Shown: piece by piece, positions 9,088-17,441 of the stretch
Layout: every line of letters begins with the position of its first letter
Position numbering within the stretch: the stretch's first letter is position 1
Assembly (NCBI RefSeq): GCF_007754155.1
Contig: NZ_CP037423.1
Span: 6,134,567-6,198,566 of the forward strand
DNA: 64,000 nt
Direction: 5' to 3'
Source: Stieleria neptunia
GTDB taxonomy: Bacteria; Planctomycetota; Planctomycetia; Pirellulales; Pirellulaceae
Translations under genes and position numbers: made by a program
The notes under the pieces: generated by a model
What the model was told of the DNA's origin: nothing
Seen by the model: the letters and a program-made list of their open reading frames with translations, nothing else
Database searches by the model: none

Positions 9088-10857
9088 ATGAAACGCCGCC
9101 AACAAAGAAAACGTCGCCTGTCCCTCCAGCCGCTTGAAACGCGACGCGTGCTGGCGGCCAGTTTGGGATGGGATGGTGCCGGATTGGGAAGCGCCGAACT
9201 GACCTACACGATCAACGGATCACCGAGTTCACTCTCGCAAGCCGAAACCACGGCGGCCATCGAAACCGCGCTCGACGTCTGGTCCAGCGCCGCGGACATC
9301 ACGTTCACGCCCACCGACGAGGTGGGCTTGCGCGATTCGATCGACATCTCGTTTGTCAACATTGACGGCACCGCCGGCACACTCGCCCAAGCCTACTTTC
9401 CCGACGACGTGAACCCGGCCCGGATTGCCGGTGACATTCAGTTCGACGTGTCCGAAGCTTGGGAGGTGGGAAACGCGCTGGGCAACAGCGCGTTCGATCT
9501 CGTCTGGGTCGCCGTTCACGAAATCGGTCATTCGCTCGGACTCGATCACACCGATTCGGTCGCCAGCGTGTTGGCCCCGTTCGTTTCGCCCAGTCAATCG
9601 TTCACCAGTCTGAGCAGTGTTGACGTTGCCGCGATCCAGGACCTGTACGCCGCCGCCGGCATTGACACGACCGACAGCATTGACACGCCGGAAGTCGATG
9701 GTGAGACGACCGACGAACCGACAGTCGAAACCCCGACCGACAGCGATGATAGCGGAGATCGCGATGACAACCCGTTCCCGCGAAACCGCTGGCGGCGCGG
9801 CGGGCGCTGGCGTCCGTTCGGTGATCGACTGGATGCCCAGCAAGTGGATTTCAACTACACCAATCCGACCGACGTCAATGGAGACAACACGACCACTCCG
9901 CTGGATGCGTTAATGGTCATCAACCAGCTCGATCGGGCATCTTCAAACGCCCTGACGGACTTGTCGGAACTCGAAACCGTCGGCTTGTGTGACGTCAATG
10001 GAGACAACTCGATCACGGCTCTGGATGCCTTGACGGTTATCAACGCGCTCAACAACGGCAGCACGGAAACGCTCGATTCGGTCGCCGCAGCAGACGAATT
10101 GGAGAACGCGGAACAACTGCAGGAAAGTGACGATTTCGACGAGGTGGACGCATTGGATGTAGGCGACGATCCGGAAGATTCCGACGAACTGGAGGACAGC
10201 ATGGAGGTCGAGGAGGGGGATGAAGTAGACAGCGATGAAGTAGACAGCGATGAAGTAGACAGCGATGAAGTAGACAGCGATGAAGTAGACGAGGGCACCG
10301 AGCTGATTGACGAGGGCGGTTTGGTGGACCAGAGCGATGACGACGCGGACGAACAGGGCCAGTCCGATCACGGACACCATCTCGTCGGATTGTTCCCGGG
10401 ACGTCTGTTCGGAGGTGAAACCGAAGTGTTCGTCGCCCGGTTTGATGCCGACGAAGACGGCGCGCTCTCGGAAGCGGAAGTGTCCGAGCGGCTCTGGGAA
10501 AAACTGATCACTCTGGAAGCCGATGGCGACGGCGACGGACTCGTGACCCTGGACGAAATCGACTCCGCCCTGATGGCGTTTCAGCTGGAAGCCTTCAACG
10601 AACAAGACAGCGACGGCGACGGGCTGTTGACCGAGACCGAAATCGGCGAGCGGCCCTGGCAAAAGATCTCGGCCGCGGATGCGGATGACGACGGTGGCGT
10701 GTCGTTTGATGAGCTACAGGCATTCCGCGATCTGGCGAGTGAATCGGACGAGTTTGTGCATCGGGGGCATCGCCACCACCTTCCATCCGATGCAGTGTTT
10801 TCTTCTTTGGGGCGAACCCGTGGCGGTCAATTCCGAGCCCGTCGAGCGTTTCGCTGA
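9088..10857 (+). CDS. Matrixin-like zinc metalloprotease with dockerin-like and EF-hand repeats
   Basis: 589 residues from ATG 9088. The basic N-terminus with LSLQPLETRRVLAAS matches the LExR-x-x-LA signature of planctomycete exported proteins. A matrixin (M10-type) domain follows, with HEIGHSLGLDH at about 144-154 supplying the catalytic Glu and three zinc His. Two dockerin-like calcium loops occur at about 270-345 (DVNGDNTTTPLDALMVINQL and DVNGDNSITALDALTVINAL). Then come a very acidic segment with five SDEVD units and four EF-hand-like loops (FDADEDGALSEAE, DGDGDGLVTLDE, DSDGDGLLTETE, DADDDGGVSFDE). It is likely secreted, with calcium needed for folding or assembly. The protease call is strong; the substrate is unknown and no cohesin partner is seen. 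Confidence 0.85.
   Translation: MKRRQQRKRRLSLQPLETRRVLAASLGWDGAGLGSAELTYTINGSPSSLSQAETTAAIETALDVWSSAADITFTPTDEVGLRDSIDISFVNIDGTAGTLAQAYFPDDVNPARIAGDIQFDVSEAWEVGNALGNSAFDLVWVAVHEIGHSLGLDHTDSVASVLAPFVSPSQSFTSLSSVDVAAIQDLYAAAGIDTTDSIDTPEVDGETTDEPTVETPTDSDDSGDRDDNPFPRNRWRRGGRWRPFGDRLDAQQVDFNYTNPTDVNGDNTTTPLDALMVINQLDRASSNALTDLSELETVGLCDVNGDNSITALDALTVINALNNGSTETLDSVAAADELENAEQLQESDDFDEVDALDVGDDPEDSDELEDSMEVEEGDEVDSDEVDSDEVDSDEVDSDEVDEGTELIDEGGLVDQSDDDADEQGQSDHGHHLVGLFPGRLFGGETEVFVARFDADEDGALSEAEVSERLWEKLITLEADGDGDGLVTLDEIDSALMAFQLEAFNEQDSDGDGLLTETEIGERPWQKISAADADDDGGVSFDELQAFRDLASESDEFVHRGHRHHLPSDAVFSSLGRTRGGQFRARRAFR
10219..10290 (+). repeat. 15-bp coding tandem repeat (GATGAAGTAGACAGC)
   Basis: Five near-perfect copies of a 15-bp unit encode the SDEVD stretch inside the metalloprotease gene. 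Copies are virtually identical at DNA level, which points to recent expansion. Confidence 0.9.
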
Positions 10858-11021
10858 CCGACGTGACGGAGCACAATCTTTTGAAAAAAATGTTCCAAAG
10901 TGCGGCGGATTCACGTCTCTCTTCGCAACTGACTCAACAGCGGGCGGCAAGACGGTGAAAACCGCCCTCCGCTGTGATGCTGCCCGGGCCCTCTTTCTTT
11001 TCTCTTCCTGAAGTCCGCACC

Positions 11022-11699
11022 ATGGTCGCCACCGACTCCCCCAGCCCAACGTATTCAGCCAACACCCCACCCCCCGTGGAGCCGGGCGACGAGGCTGGTT
11101 TTGCCGAGCTGCTCGCCAGCGCACGCAACGGCGACCGCGACGCGCTCGGCCAGTTGCTGCAATGGTATGCCAACTACTTGACCATCCTGGCCAGCACCCA
11201 ACTGGACCGTCGGTTGCGCCGTCGACTGAACCCGTCGGACATCGTTCAAGAAGCGATGTTGGCGGCCCACCAGGACTTTGCGGATTTTCGGGGGACCAGC
11301 CAAGGCGAATTGTTGTGTTGGTTGCGGACGATCCTGATCCACACGCTTCACCGCAGTTTCAAACGCCATGTCAAAGTTGAAAAGCGTGACATCCGCCGCG
11401 AGGTATCGTTGGAAGCGGCCAGCAATCGATTGGAGAACTCTGCCGGTAACCTGGCCGCAATCTTGCCCGCCGGCGGCCCCTCGCCCAGTTCACCGCTGCA
11501 GGCCCGCGAAAACGCGGTGATCTTGGCCGACCAGCTCAGTCGTCTCAAGCCCCACTACCGCGAAGTCATCGTGCTCCGCGTCTTACAAGGTCTCTCCTTC
11601 GACGAGATCGCCCAACGGATGGATCGCAAGTGCGGCGCCGTTCGAATGCTTTGGCTGCGGGCGTTGGAAAGTTTTAAGACAACGGAGGCGATGCATTGA
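11022..11699 (+). CDS. ECF-type RNA polymerase sigma factor, second copy
   Basis: 225 residues from ATG 11022 (an in-frame ATG at 10974 adds 16 residues). Region 2 has the LNPSDIVQEAMLAAHQDFADFRG block typical of planctomycete ECF factors. Region 4 reads LKPHYREVIVLRVLQGLSFDEIAQRMDRKCGAVRMLWLRALE, a clear helix-turn-helix. It is related to the factor at 228-896 in architecture but not a recent duplicate, judging by the divergent linker. Its stop TGA (11697-11699) shares a base with the ATG of the next gene, so sigma factor and kinase are translationally coupled. Target promoters cannot be told from this window. Confidence 0.9.
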   Translation: MVATDSPSPTYSANTPPPVEPGDEAGFAELLASARNGDRDALGQLLQWYANYLTILASTQLDRRLRRRLNPSDIVQEAMLAAHQDFADFRGTSQGELLCWLRTILIHTLHRSFKRHVKVEKRDIRREVSLEAASNRLENSAGNLAAILPAGGPSPSSPLQARENAVILADQLSRLKPHYREVIVLRVLQGLSFDEIAQRMDRKCGAVRMLWLRALESFKTTEAMH

Positions 11700-14245
11700 T
11701 GGTGGCACTGAATCATTCCGAAATCGACGCCACCGGCGCGGAGCCTTCGATGCTTCAGGGTTTGACCGAAGACCAGCAATCGCGTTTGACCGAATTGCTC
11801 GATCAATACTTGCTCGCGCTGGAAAACGGCGAACGCATGGATGTCCGTCAAGTCAACCAGGACAATCCGGACCTGGCCGACGTCTTCGCCGCCTACTTGG
11901 AAAAGCTCGATGCGTTGTATGGCGTGTCTCCCGGTTTCCAAGATCCGAGTCGTGCCGATTCGCCAGAGCAACAACGCAAGATGACGCTCGGAGATTTCAC
12001 GATCCAACGTGAAATCGGACGCGGCGGCATGGGGATCGTCTATGAAGCCAGTCAAAAATCGCTCGACCGCCGGGTGGCAATCAAGCTCTTGCCGCTCGCA
12101 TCACTTCTCGACGCCCGGCAAATCGCCCGGTTCAAGAATGAAGCCCACGCGGCAGGCTTGCTTCAGCATCCCAATATCGTGCCGATCTACAGCGTCGGCA
12201 GCGAGCGGGGGGTTCATTACTATGCGATGCAGTTTATTGACGGAGAGTCGATCGACGCAAAGGTGACGTCGGCCCGCCATGATGCAACACATCGAATCGA
12301 GGCCCGCACGTCGCAAACCATCCGCTGGGCGATCGACATCGCCGGGGCATTGCAGGTCGCGCATGAGAACGGGGTGGTCCACCGCGACGTCAAACCGTCC
12401 AACTTGATGCTCGACCAATCTGGGAAAATCTGGATCACCGATTTCGGACTCGCCCGTTGTCAAACCGACGTGACGTTGACGCGATCGGGTGATGTGATCG
12501 GCACGATGCGCTACATGAGTCCCGAACAGGCGCGCGGGGAGTCGGCGTTGATCGACGGACGGGCCGACATCTACTCGCTCGCGGCAACCCTGTACGAGAT
12601 GCTGACCTTGCGTCCGGCTCACGACGCCGACGATGCACCGACGATTCTGAAACAGATCGACCAACACGACGTCACGCCGCTGCGCAGCCTGCGGCCTGAT
12701 CTGCCACGGGATTTGGAAACCGTGATCGCCAAAGCGATGTCAAAGCGTCGCGAGGATCGCTACGACACCGCCGAAGACTTTGCCAGCGACTTGAATCGCG
12801 TTTTGGAGGGCCGACCGACCGTCGCTCGGCCTCCCTCGATCGCCGACCGTGTCGCTCGTCTGGCCGCCAAACATCGCAGTGTGGTGATGACCGGTGCTCT
12901 GGTCGTGATGCTGGGTTTTGTCGGTTCGGCAATCGCGACGGCCAAGCTGGCTGCCGCCAAGCAGGTCTCTGATGCAAGCGCCCGTCGCGCCAGCAAGGGC
13001 GAAGCACTCGCCCGCGATGTCGTCGACCGATTTGGTTCACAGTTGCCCGAACTGCTCTCCGGTATCCCCGCCGCGGACCCCGTCAGACGTCAGTTCCTGG
13101 TCGAAACGCTGGACTACTATCAGCGGTTTGCCGCTGAAGCCAAAGACGATCCGGAACTACGCGAAGACCTCGCCGTGACGCTCGGAAAAATCGGTTCCCT
13201 GCAGTCCGAACTGGGCGAAAACGACAAGGCAATCGACTCCCTGGCTCGCAGTGAATCGCTCTATGCCGAGCTCGCCGACCAGCCAACGGCAAGCGATGCA
13301 ACCTTGCTCGACTGGTCAACCAGCCAAAACAATTTGGCCCAGGCATTTGTCCGCGGCGGCAAGCTCGAAGACGCAGCGAGATACTTCGCCCGCGCCATCG
13401 TCACACAAAAACGCATTGTGCGGCGAGCGGCCGGCGCGCAAAATCAAACCGCCAGGCTGGCCTTGGCGACCAGTCTGAACAACTTGGGCTTGCTGCTGAA
13501 CCAGACCGAAGCCAACGAAAAAGCCGAAGAAACCTACCTCGAAGCGATCCGTTTGCTCACCGAAAACGGTCCGCCGAAAAGCTTGGAGAGCCAACAACAG
13601 CTCGCCGCGGTCCGAACCAGTCTCAGCGGCTTGTTGACCACCACGTCACCGGAGCGCGCGGTCGTCTACGCACGGGAAGCACTTTCGGGACAACTCGATG
13701 CCCTTCAGGCCGACCGAGGGAACGCGAAATTGGCGACGCAAACGATCGTCACGCTCAACACACTCGGTGCGGCTCAATCGGCTGCCCAGCAAAACGCCGC
13801 GGCGATCGACACGTTCAATCGTGCCATCGAAATCGGCAACGAACTGCTCACCCGATGGCCCGAACAGGCCACCTATCGTCGCGATTTGGTACTCAGCTAC
13901 AACCATCTGGGGCTGGCGCTGTCCAAAGCCGACCAACGTGTCGCTGCACTGGCCGCGTTTGACCAAGCGCTCGCCCTCGGCCGACCGCTCGCGGATCGAT
14001 TCCTCGATGATGCCGAGACTCAAAGCATGATCGGAGCCGTGTTGAACAACCTCGGTTTCCTACACCAACAACTCGGTGATCGCGTGGCGGCCGCCCAGGC
14101 CTATCACGAAGCCATCGAGCGGCAGTCGACCGCGGTTCGGTTGGCCCCCGAAGTCGCACGCTTCCACGATTACCTGAAAAAGCATCAAAGCAACTACCGA
14201 TCCGTCGCCGCCACGCCCGCAGATCTTGGGAGGGCGGCATCATGA
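11699..14245 (+). CDS. Membrane Ser/Thr protein kinase with C-terminal TPR array
   Basis: About 848 residues. The kinase domain has IGRGGMGIVYEA (about 106-117), the VAIK lysine (about 129), HRDVKPSNLMLD (about 228-239), DFGLA and MSPEQ. One membrane helix (about 396-418) is followed by about 400 residues of helical TPR-like repeats (for example NNLAQAFVRGGKLEDAARYFARAI and NNLGLLLNQTEANEKAEETYLEAI), placed outside the cytoplasm if topology is as usual. ATG 11699 overlaps the sigma stop, and the gene's own stop overlaps the next start by 4 bases, making a tight three-gene unit. The probable role is a sensor kinase whose periplasmic TPR region binds partner proteins. The TPR repeats distinguish it from the 899-3172 kinase. 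Confidence 0.9.
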   Translation: MVALNHSEIDATGAEPSMLQGLTEDQQSRLTELLDQYLLALENGERMDVRQVNQDNPDLADVFAAYLEKLDALYGVSPGFQDPSRADSPEQQRKMTLGDFTIQREIGRGGMGIVYEASQKSLDRRVAIKLLPLASLLDARQIARFKNEAHAAGLLQHPNIVPIYSVGSERGVHYYAMQFIDGESIDAKVTSARHDATHRIEARTSQTIRWAIDIAGALQVAHENGVVHRDVKPSNLMLDQSGKIWITDFGLARCQTDVTLTRSGDVIGTMRYMSPEQARGESALIDGRADIYSLAATLYEMLTLRPAHDADDAPTILKQIDQHDVTPLRSLRPDLPRDLETVIAKAMSKRREDRYDTAEDFASDLNRVLEGRPTVARPPSIADRVARLAAKHRSVVMTGALVVMLGFVGSAIATAKLAAAKQVSDASARRASKGEALARDVVDRFGSQLPELLSGIPAADPVRRQFLVETLDYYQRFAAEAKDDPELREDLAVTLGKIGSLQSELGENDKAIDSLARSESLYAELADQPTASDATLLDWSTSQNNLAQAFVRGGKLEDAARYFARAIVTQKRIVRRAAGAQNQTARLALATSLNNLGLLLNQTEANEKAEETYLEAIRLLTENGPPKSLESQQQLAAVRTSLSGLLTTTSPERAVVYAREALSGQLDALQADRGNAKLATQTIVTLNTLGAAQSAAQQNAAAIDTFNRAIEIGNELLTRWPEQATYRRDLVLSYNHLGLALSKADQRVAALAAFDQALALGRPLADRFLDDAETQSMIGAVLNNLGFLHQQLGDRVAAAQAYHEAIERQSTAVRLAPEVARFHDYLKKHQSNYRSVAATPADLGRAAS

Positions 14246-15561
14246 GCATCCCAGAGGAGTCCCGATCACTGTTGCTGGAACAGTTGGAATCTCGCTGTAT
14301 GCTGGCCGGCGGGATTTTCTTTCAAGTCTCACCACGCGATCAGGCGGTGCTTGATCGCATCGGCGGTGGGGATCGAATCGATCGCGCCGCAAGTGTTGTC
14401 GGTGCTTCGCACAACGACAGTCATTCGCAACGAACCCCTTCGGATCGTCAACCTGGCGACCGACAAGCATCCGTTCGTGGAATCGGTCAATTGACACGCG
14501 GAGAGCTGCCGCGTGGTCAGGCTGCGGCCCAAACACCGCAACAGAACGTCGTCCCGCCGCGGGCATCCTCCCCGTCGACGATCATCGGTCTGATTGTTGT
14601 CCCGTCGTCGCCCACCTCTGGATCCACGCGTGGGTCGACCACGAACGACGGCGGTGGTTCATCGTCGCGTCCCGAAGGCGAACTCGATGCGTCTGCAGGC
14701 GCGACCGTCGACGCATCACCGGCGACGACGGAGTCGGCGACCGAGACGCTGGTTTCCGCACCCGGATCGGCCACCATCGCCACCCAAGACGAAGTCGTCA
14801 GACCGGATAGCAGAGACCGAGAGCGGCCCCAAGCGGTGGCAAGCGACACCGTCTCGGTCGACCAGATCCCCGAATCCACGACGTCAACGCAAACACCTTT
14901 TGACGAGTCATTGACGGAGGATGTGTCGAAAACGATTGACGTCGATAGCGAACCCGATCTCGCCGGCACCATCGAAACACTGCCGCTATCGCATCAGCAT
15001 TTCCGAGAGTCCAGCGACCTCGCCGATGACCCAAACGACGACGAGCAATGGGAACTTGGCGGAGATGCGTTGGAGAGACTTCGTGACGTCGCGGACGGGA
15101 CCAACGACGAGACTCCTGATCTGGGACGATCGGTCATCGATCACGCGATCAACGATTGGTTCGGCGAGTCGACCGGATTGATCGAAAACATCGTCTTTGA
15201 GCATGATCTGCCGTCGATGATGCACGACATCAACGCGTCGATGGTCGACGTCGTCTTGGACGCCACCGTCGGCATGCACCGCAGCGTCGGGCTGATCGCC
15301 GGCGTGGAAATGGATCTCAGTCCCGATCCGGCCGGCGAGATCCGCGGGGCAGTTCTGGCAGTCATCGCCCGCGAATTTGCCGACTCCCTTGCCACCGATC
15401 CACCGCCACCGGTGCAATCAAGCGGTGAGCCGAATTCAATTCGGATTTCCGGAATCGCCTACCCCGGCGCCGCGATCGTCGCCAGTCTATTGGCCATCGG
15501 AAGCCGACGATGGTCCGGCAAGCAAGCCGAAAAGGAAGGCAAGACACCGGACGAGCGGTAG
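14242..15561 (+). CDS. Exported protein with LESR-type N-terminal motif and C-terminal membrane helix
   Basis: 439 residues, overlapping the kinase stop by 4 bases (ATGA). The N-terminus SLLLEQLESRCMLAGG carries the LExR-x-x-LA signature seen on many planctomycete surface or secreted proteins. The centre is Ser/Thr/Asp-rich and probably disordered. Residues about 290-390 look folded (SVIDHAINDWFGESTGLIENIV and following helices). A C-terminal hydrophobic stretch (about 400-418) and then a basic tail ending GKTPDER resemble a sorting or anchoring tail. No family was recognised. Its coupling to the kinase suggests it is a surface partner or substrate of that signalling unit; this is an inference from position. 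Confidence 0.7.
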   Translation: MSIPEESRSLLLEQLESRCMLAGGIFFQVSPRDQAVLDRIGGGDRIDRAASVVGASHNDSHSQRTPSDRQPGDRQASVRGIGQLTRGELPRGQAAAQTPQQNVVPPRASSPSTIIGLIVVPSSPTSGSTRGSTTNDGGGSSSRPEGELDASAGATVDASPATTESATETLVSAPGSATIATQDEVVRPDSRDRERPQAVASDTVSVDQIPESTTSTQTPFDESLTEDVSKTIDVDSEPDLAGTIETLPLSHQHFRESSDLADDPNDDEQWELGGDALERLRDVADGTNDETPDLGRSVIDHAINDWFGESTGLIENIVFEHDLPSMMHDINASMVDVVLDATVGMHRSVGLIAGVEMDLSPDPAGEIRGAVLAVIAREFADSLATDPPPPVQSSGEPNSIRISGIAYPGAAIVASLLAIGSRRWSGKQAEKEGKTPDER

Positions 15562-15585
15562 CGAAAATACAGTTCCCCGTTGGCC

Positions 15586-15724
15586 CCCTACGCCGTGAAC
15601 GATTTTTTTCCTGTGTTTGACAAGGTGTTAGCGGCAGGGCGCGAGCCCTCCGGTTCCGCAACGTTGCAAAATGACCGGAGGGCTCGCGCCCTGCCGCTAA
15701 AAAATCGGTCACGGCGTAGGGTGG
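15586..15724. terminator. Large palindrome between convergent genes (family C core)
   Basis: Outer arms CCCTACGCCGTGAACGATTTTTT and AAAAAATCGGTCACGGCGTAGGG frame an inner palindrome, TTAGCGGCAGGGCGCGAGCC...GGCTCGCGCCCTGCCGCTAA (15628-15700). It fills the gap between a plus-strand and a minus-strand gene and has T- and A-tracts, so a bidirectional terminator role is plausible. The inner part recurs at 17162-17363 and 51820-51897. Confidence 0.7.
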
Positions 15725-15742
15725 CCGCCGGGAACCGGTCGC

Positions 15743-17017
15743 TCACTTGCGATTGGTTTGGCCGGCCTTGATTTCACTCAGGCTGACGCCGAACAAGCGC
15801 AAGGCGATCGGATCGAGTGCGTTCTCGGGACCGTGGATGTGCAACGTCCGCTGAACATGACGCATCGTCTCGCCGGGCGCAAGCGCCGCAGCCGGCGAGG
15901 ACGTTTCGAGTTCATAAAAGGGGCCCAGCGGCGGCTCGCCCGGCGCCGGTGATCCGTCGTTGTAGGAGTTGATCACATCGCCCTGATACGGTTCCGCTTG
16001 GTGTTCCCACATCGAGTTGACGAATCCCTGGGGCGCTGCTTGGACGTTGTACGTCACGATCGTCAGCACCTTTCCGTCCGCGTCGTAGCTGCCGGCGATT
16101 CCTTTGGATCGTTCCGGCGTGATCCCGATTTTGCCCCGCCGTGTGCCATCGCCCTTGAAGAACAACACGTCTTGTTCGACCGTCAAGTACTCCGGCGGCA
16201 CCTTCCCAAAGTAGGTGTCGTTGACTTTCGGCCCCAGCGTTTCTTCGGGACCGGATTTGAACGGAATCACAACCGTCGTCTGCGGCGAGGGGTTGTACAT
16301 GCCCAGCAACCAAATCGACGGCAATCCCGTCTCGGGTTTCCAAGCCTGGTCGCCGCGATTGGTCAACCGATTGTCGCTTTCATAGGCGACAACCTGGACG
16401 TCACTCGGGACCGACTGTGACTGCAAGGCATCGGCGATCGCTTCTTCGTCCAGCAATCGGATGGTCCGTTCGATGCCCATTGAAAACGTGGTGCCGCTGT
16501 AGTTGGTCAATTCACAGTCACGTTTGAATTCGGCGGAGTGATTCGATTTGGCGATCAATTCAAAGGGTTCGGTGTCGATCGCCGGCGGCGTGGTCCAATC
16601 GGAAAACTCGAACTTTGTGCCGGGTTTGAAAAACAGCGCAAACTGGCCGCCTTCGGGGCCAAGCCAAAATCGTTCTTCACCGCCAAAGATATAGATGTGC
16701 TCCTCCAGTTTTCCCTTCCGCTGGGGATCGGAAAGCAGCCCCGCCTGAATCACTTTTCGGTTGATCCAGCCGAAACTGGGCCCCTGGTCTTGATCGAAGG
16801 TGCTTGTCATCACGCGGCCTTGATAATCCGGCGCAATCGCAACGGCGGCCTCATCGCGCTGCAGCACAACGATCGGCGTGTGCCTTTCCAGGAATTCCAG
16901 ATCGTCGTGAAAGGTTTGGTTCACAGCGTTTGACTCTTGGGCGGACGTAACACCAGACCAATGTAACAACATCAACAAACAGGCAAGTCCGTGACTGCAG
17001 CGAAAATCAACCTTCAT
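15743..17017 (-). CDS. Secreted DUF6786-type protein
   Basis: About 424 residues from ATG 17017, which gives a signal peptide ending near SGVTSAQ; a longer frame to 17104 adds residues with no signal features. The body has HTPIVVLQRDEAAVAIAPDYQGRVMTSTF, IFGGEERFWLGPEGGQFALFF and a C-terminal block with GPFYELETSSPAAALAPGE, which fit the beta-rich DUF6786 family of planctomycetes and Bacteroidetes. These features recall aldose-epimerase or carbohydrate-binding folds, so a role at polysaccharides is possible but unproven. It stands at the end of a minus-strand block and is separated from the next gene by repeat elements. Confidence 0.65.
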   Translation of the reverse strand: MKVDFRCSHGLACLLMLLHWSGVTSAQESNAVNQTFHDDLEFLERHTPIVVLQRDEAAVAIAPDYQGRVMTSTFDQDQGPSFGWINRKVIQAGLLSDPQRKGKLEEHIYIFGGEERFWLGPEGGQFALFFKPGTKFEFSDWTTPPAIDTEPFELIAKSNHSAEFKRDCELTNYSGTTFSMGIERTIRLLDEEAIADALQSQSVPSDVQVVAYESDNRLTNRGDQAWKPETGLPSIWLLGMYNPSPQTTVVIPFKSGPEETLGPKVNDTYFGKVPPEYLTVEQDVLFFKGDGTRRGKIGITPERSKGIAGSYDADGKVLTIVTYNVQAAPQGFVNSMWEHQAEPYQGDVINSYNDGSPAPGEPPLGPFYELETSSPAAALAPGETMRHVQRTLHIHGPENALDPIALRLFGVSLSEIKAGQTNRK

Positions 17018-17161
17018 CTCTGACCTCTTCGGAATCGATCGTGCGTGTGTCGAGTATTGTAGCCGCAATTGATGCGTCCAGCGGATCTCTCGTGACAGCT
17101 GCACCCCACGCGGCTGTGCGTATCAAGGCGGAGCCTGGGAACGAGGAAGCGGGCAAACGTT

Positions 17162-17363
17162 TTAGCGGAACGGCGCGAGCCGTCCGGTCGCGCATCAGAA
17201 ACACCTTGAAAGACCGGAGGGCGAGCGGGCTGTCGTTTTAGTCTGGATCTGCTGAGTCATTGGTGAGCCGCTGGCCGTAAGGCCTCGGGCAGCGTCGCAG
17301 TGCCCGGCCGCTTACGCGCCCGCGGCTCACAAAAACGACAGCCCGCTCGCGCCCTGCCGCTAA
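17162..17363. repeat. Family C palindrome interrupted by a second element
   Basis: The left half TTAGCGGAACGGCGCGAGCC...GACCGGAGGGC matches 51820-51897 closely. The expected right end, TCGCGCCCTGCCGCTAAC, appears only after about 125 extra bases (about 17223-17348). The flank CAAGACACACCCCGCTTGG also matches the flank of the 51820-51897 copy. This is a direct record of one palindrome inserted into another. Confidence 0.85.
17223..17348. mobile_element. MITE-like palindromic insertion (family D) nested in family C
   Basis: Perfect 17-bp inverted ends, GAGCGGGCTGTCGTTTT and AAAACGACAGCCCGCTC, enclose an inner palindrome GTGAGCCGC...GCGGCTCAC (17263-17330). The inner part recurs at 28194-28262 and, truncated by the window end, at 63966-64000. 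It has no coding capacity, so it would need a transposase supplied in trans. The exact duplicated target bases are ambiguous by one or two positions. Confidence 0.8.
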
Positions 17364-17441
17364 CAAGACACACCCCGCTTGGGGTCAAACACTGGAAGTC
17401 AATGCTTCACCGGGTTAGGTATGCGGGGCCACGAGCGACAC

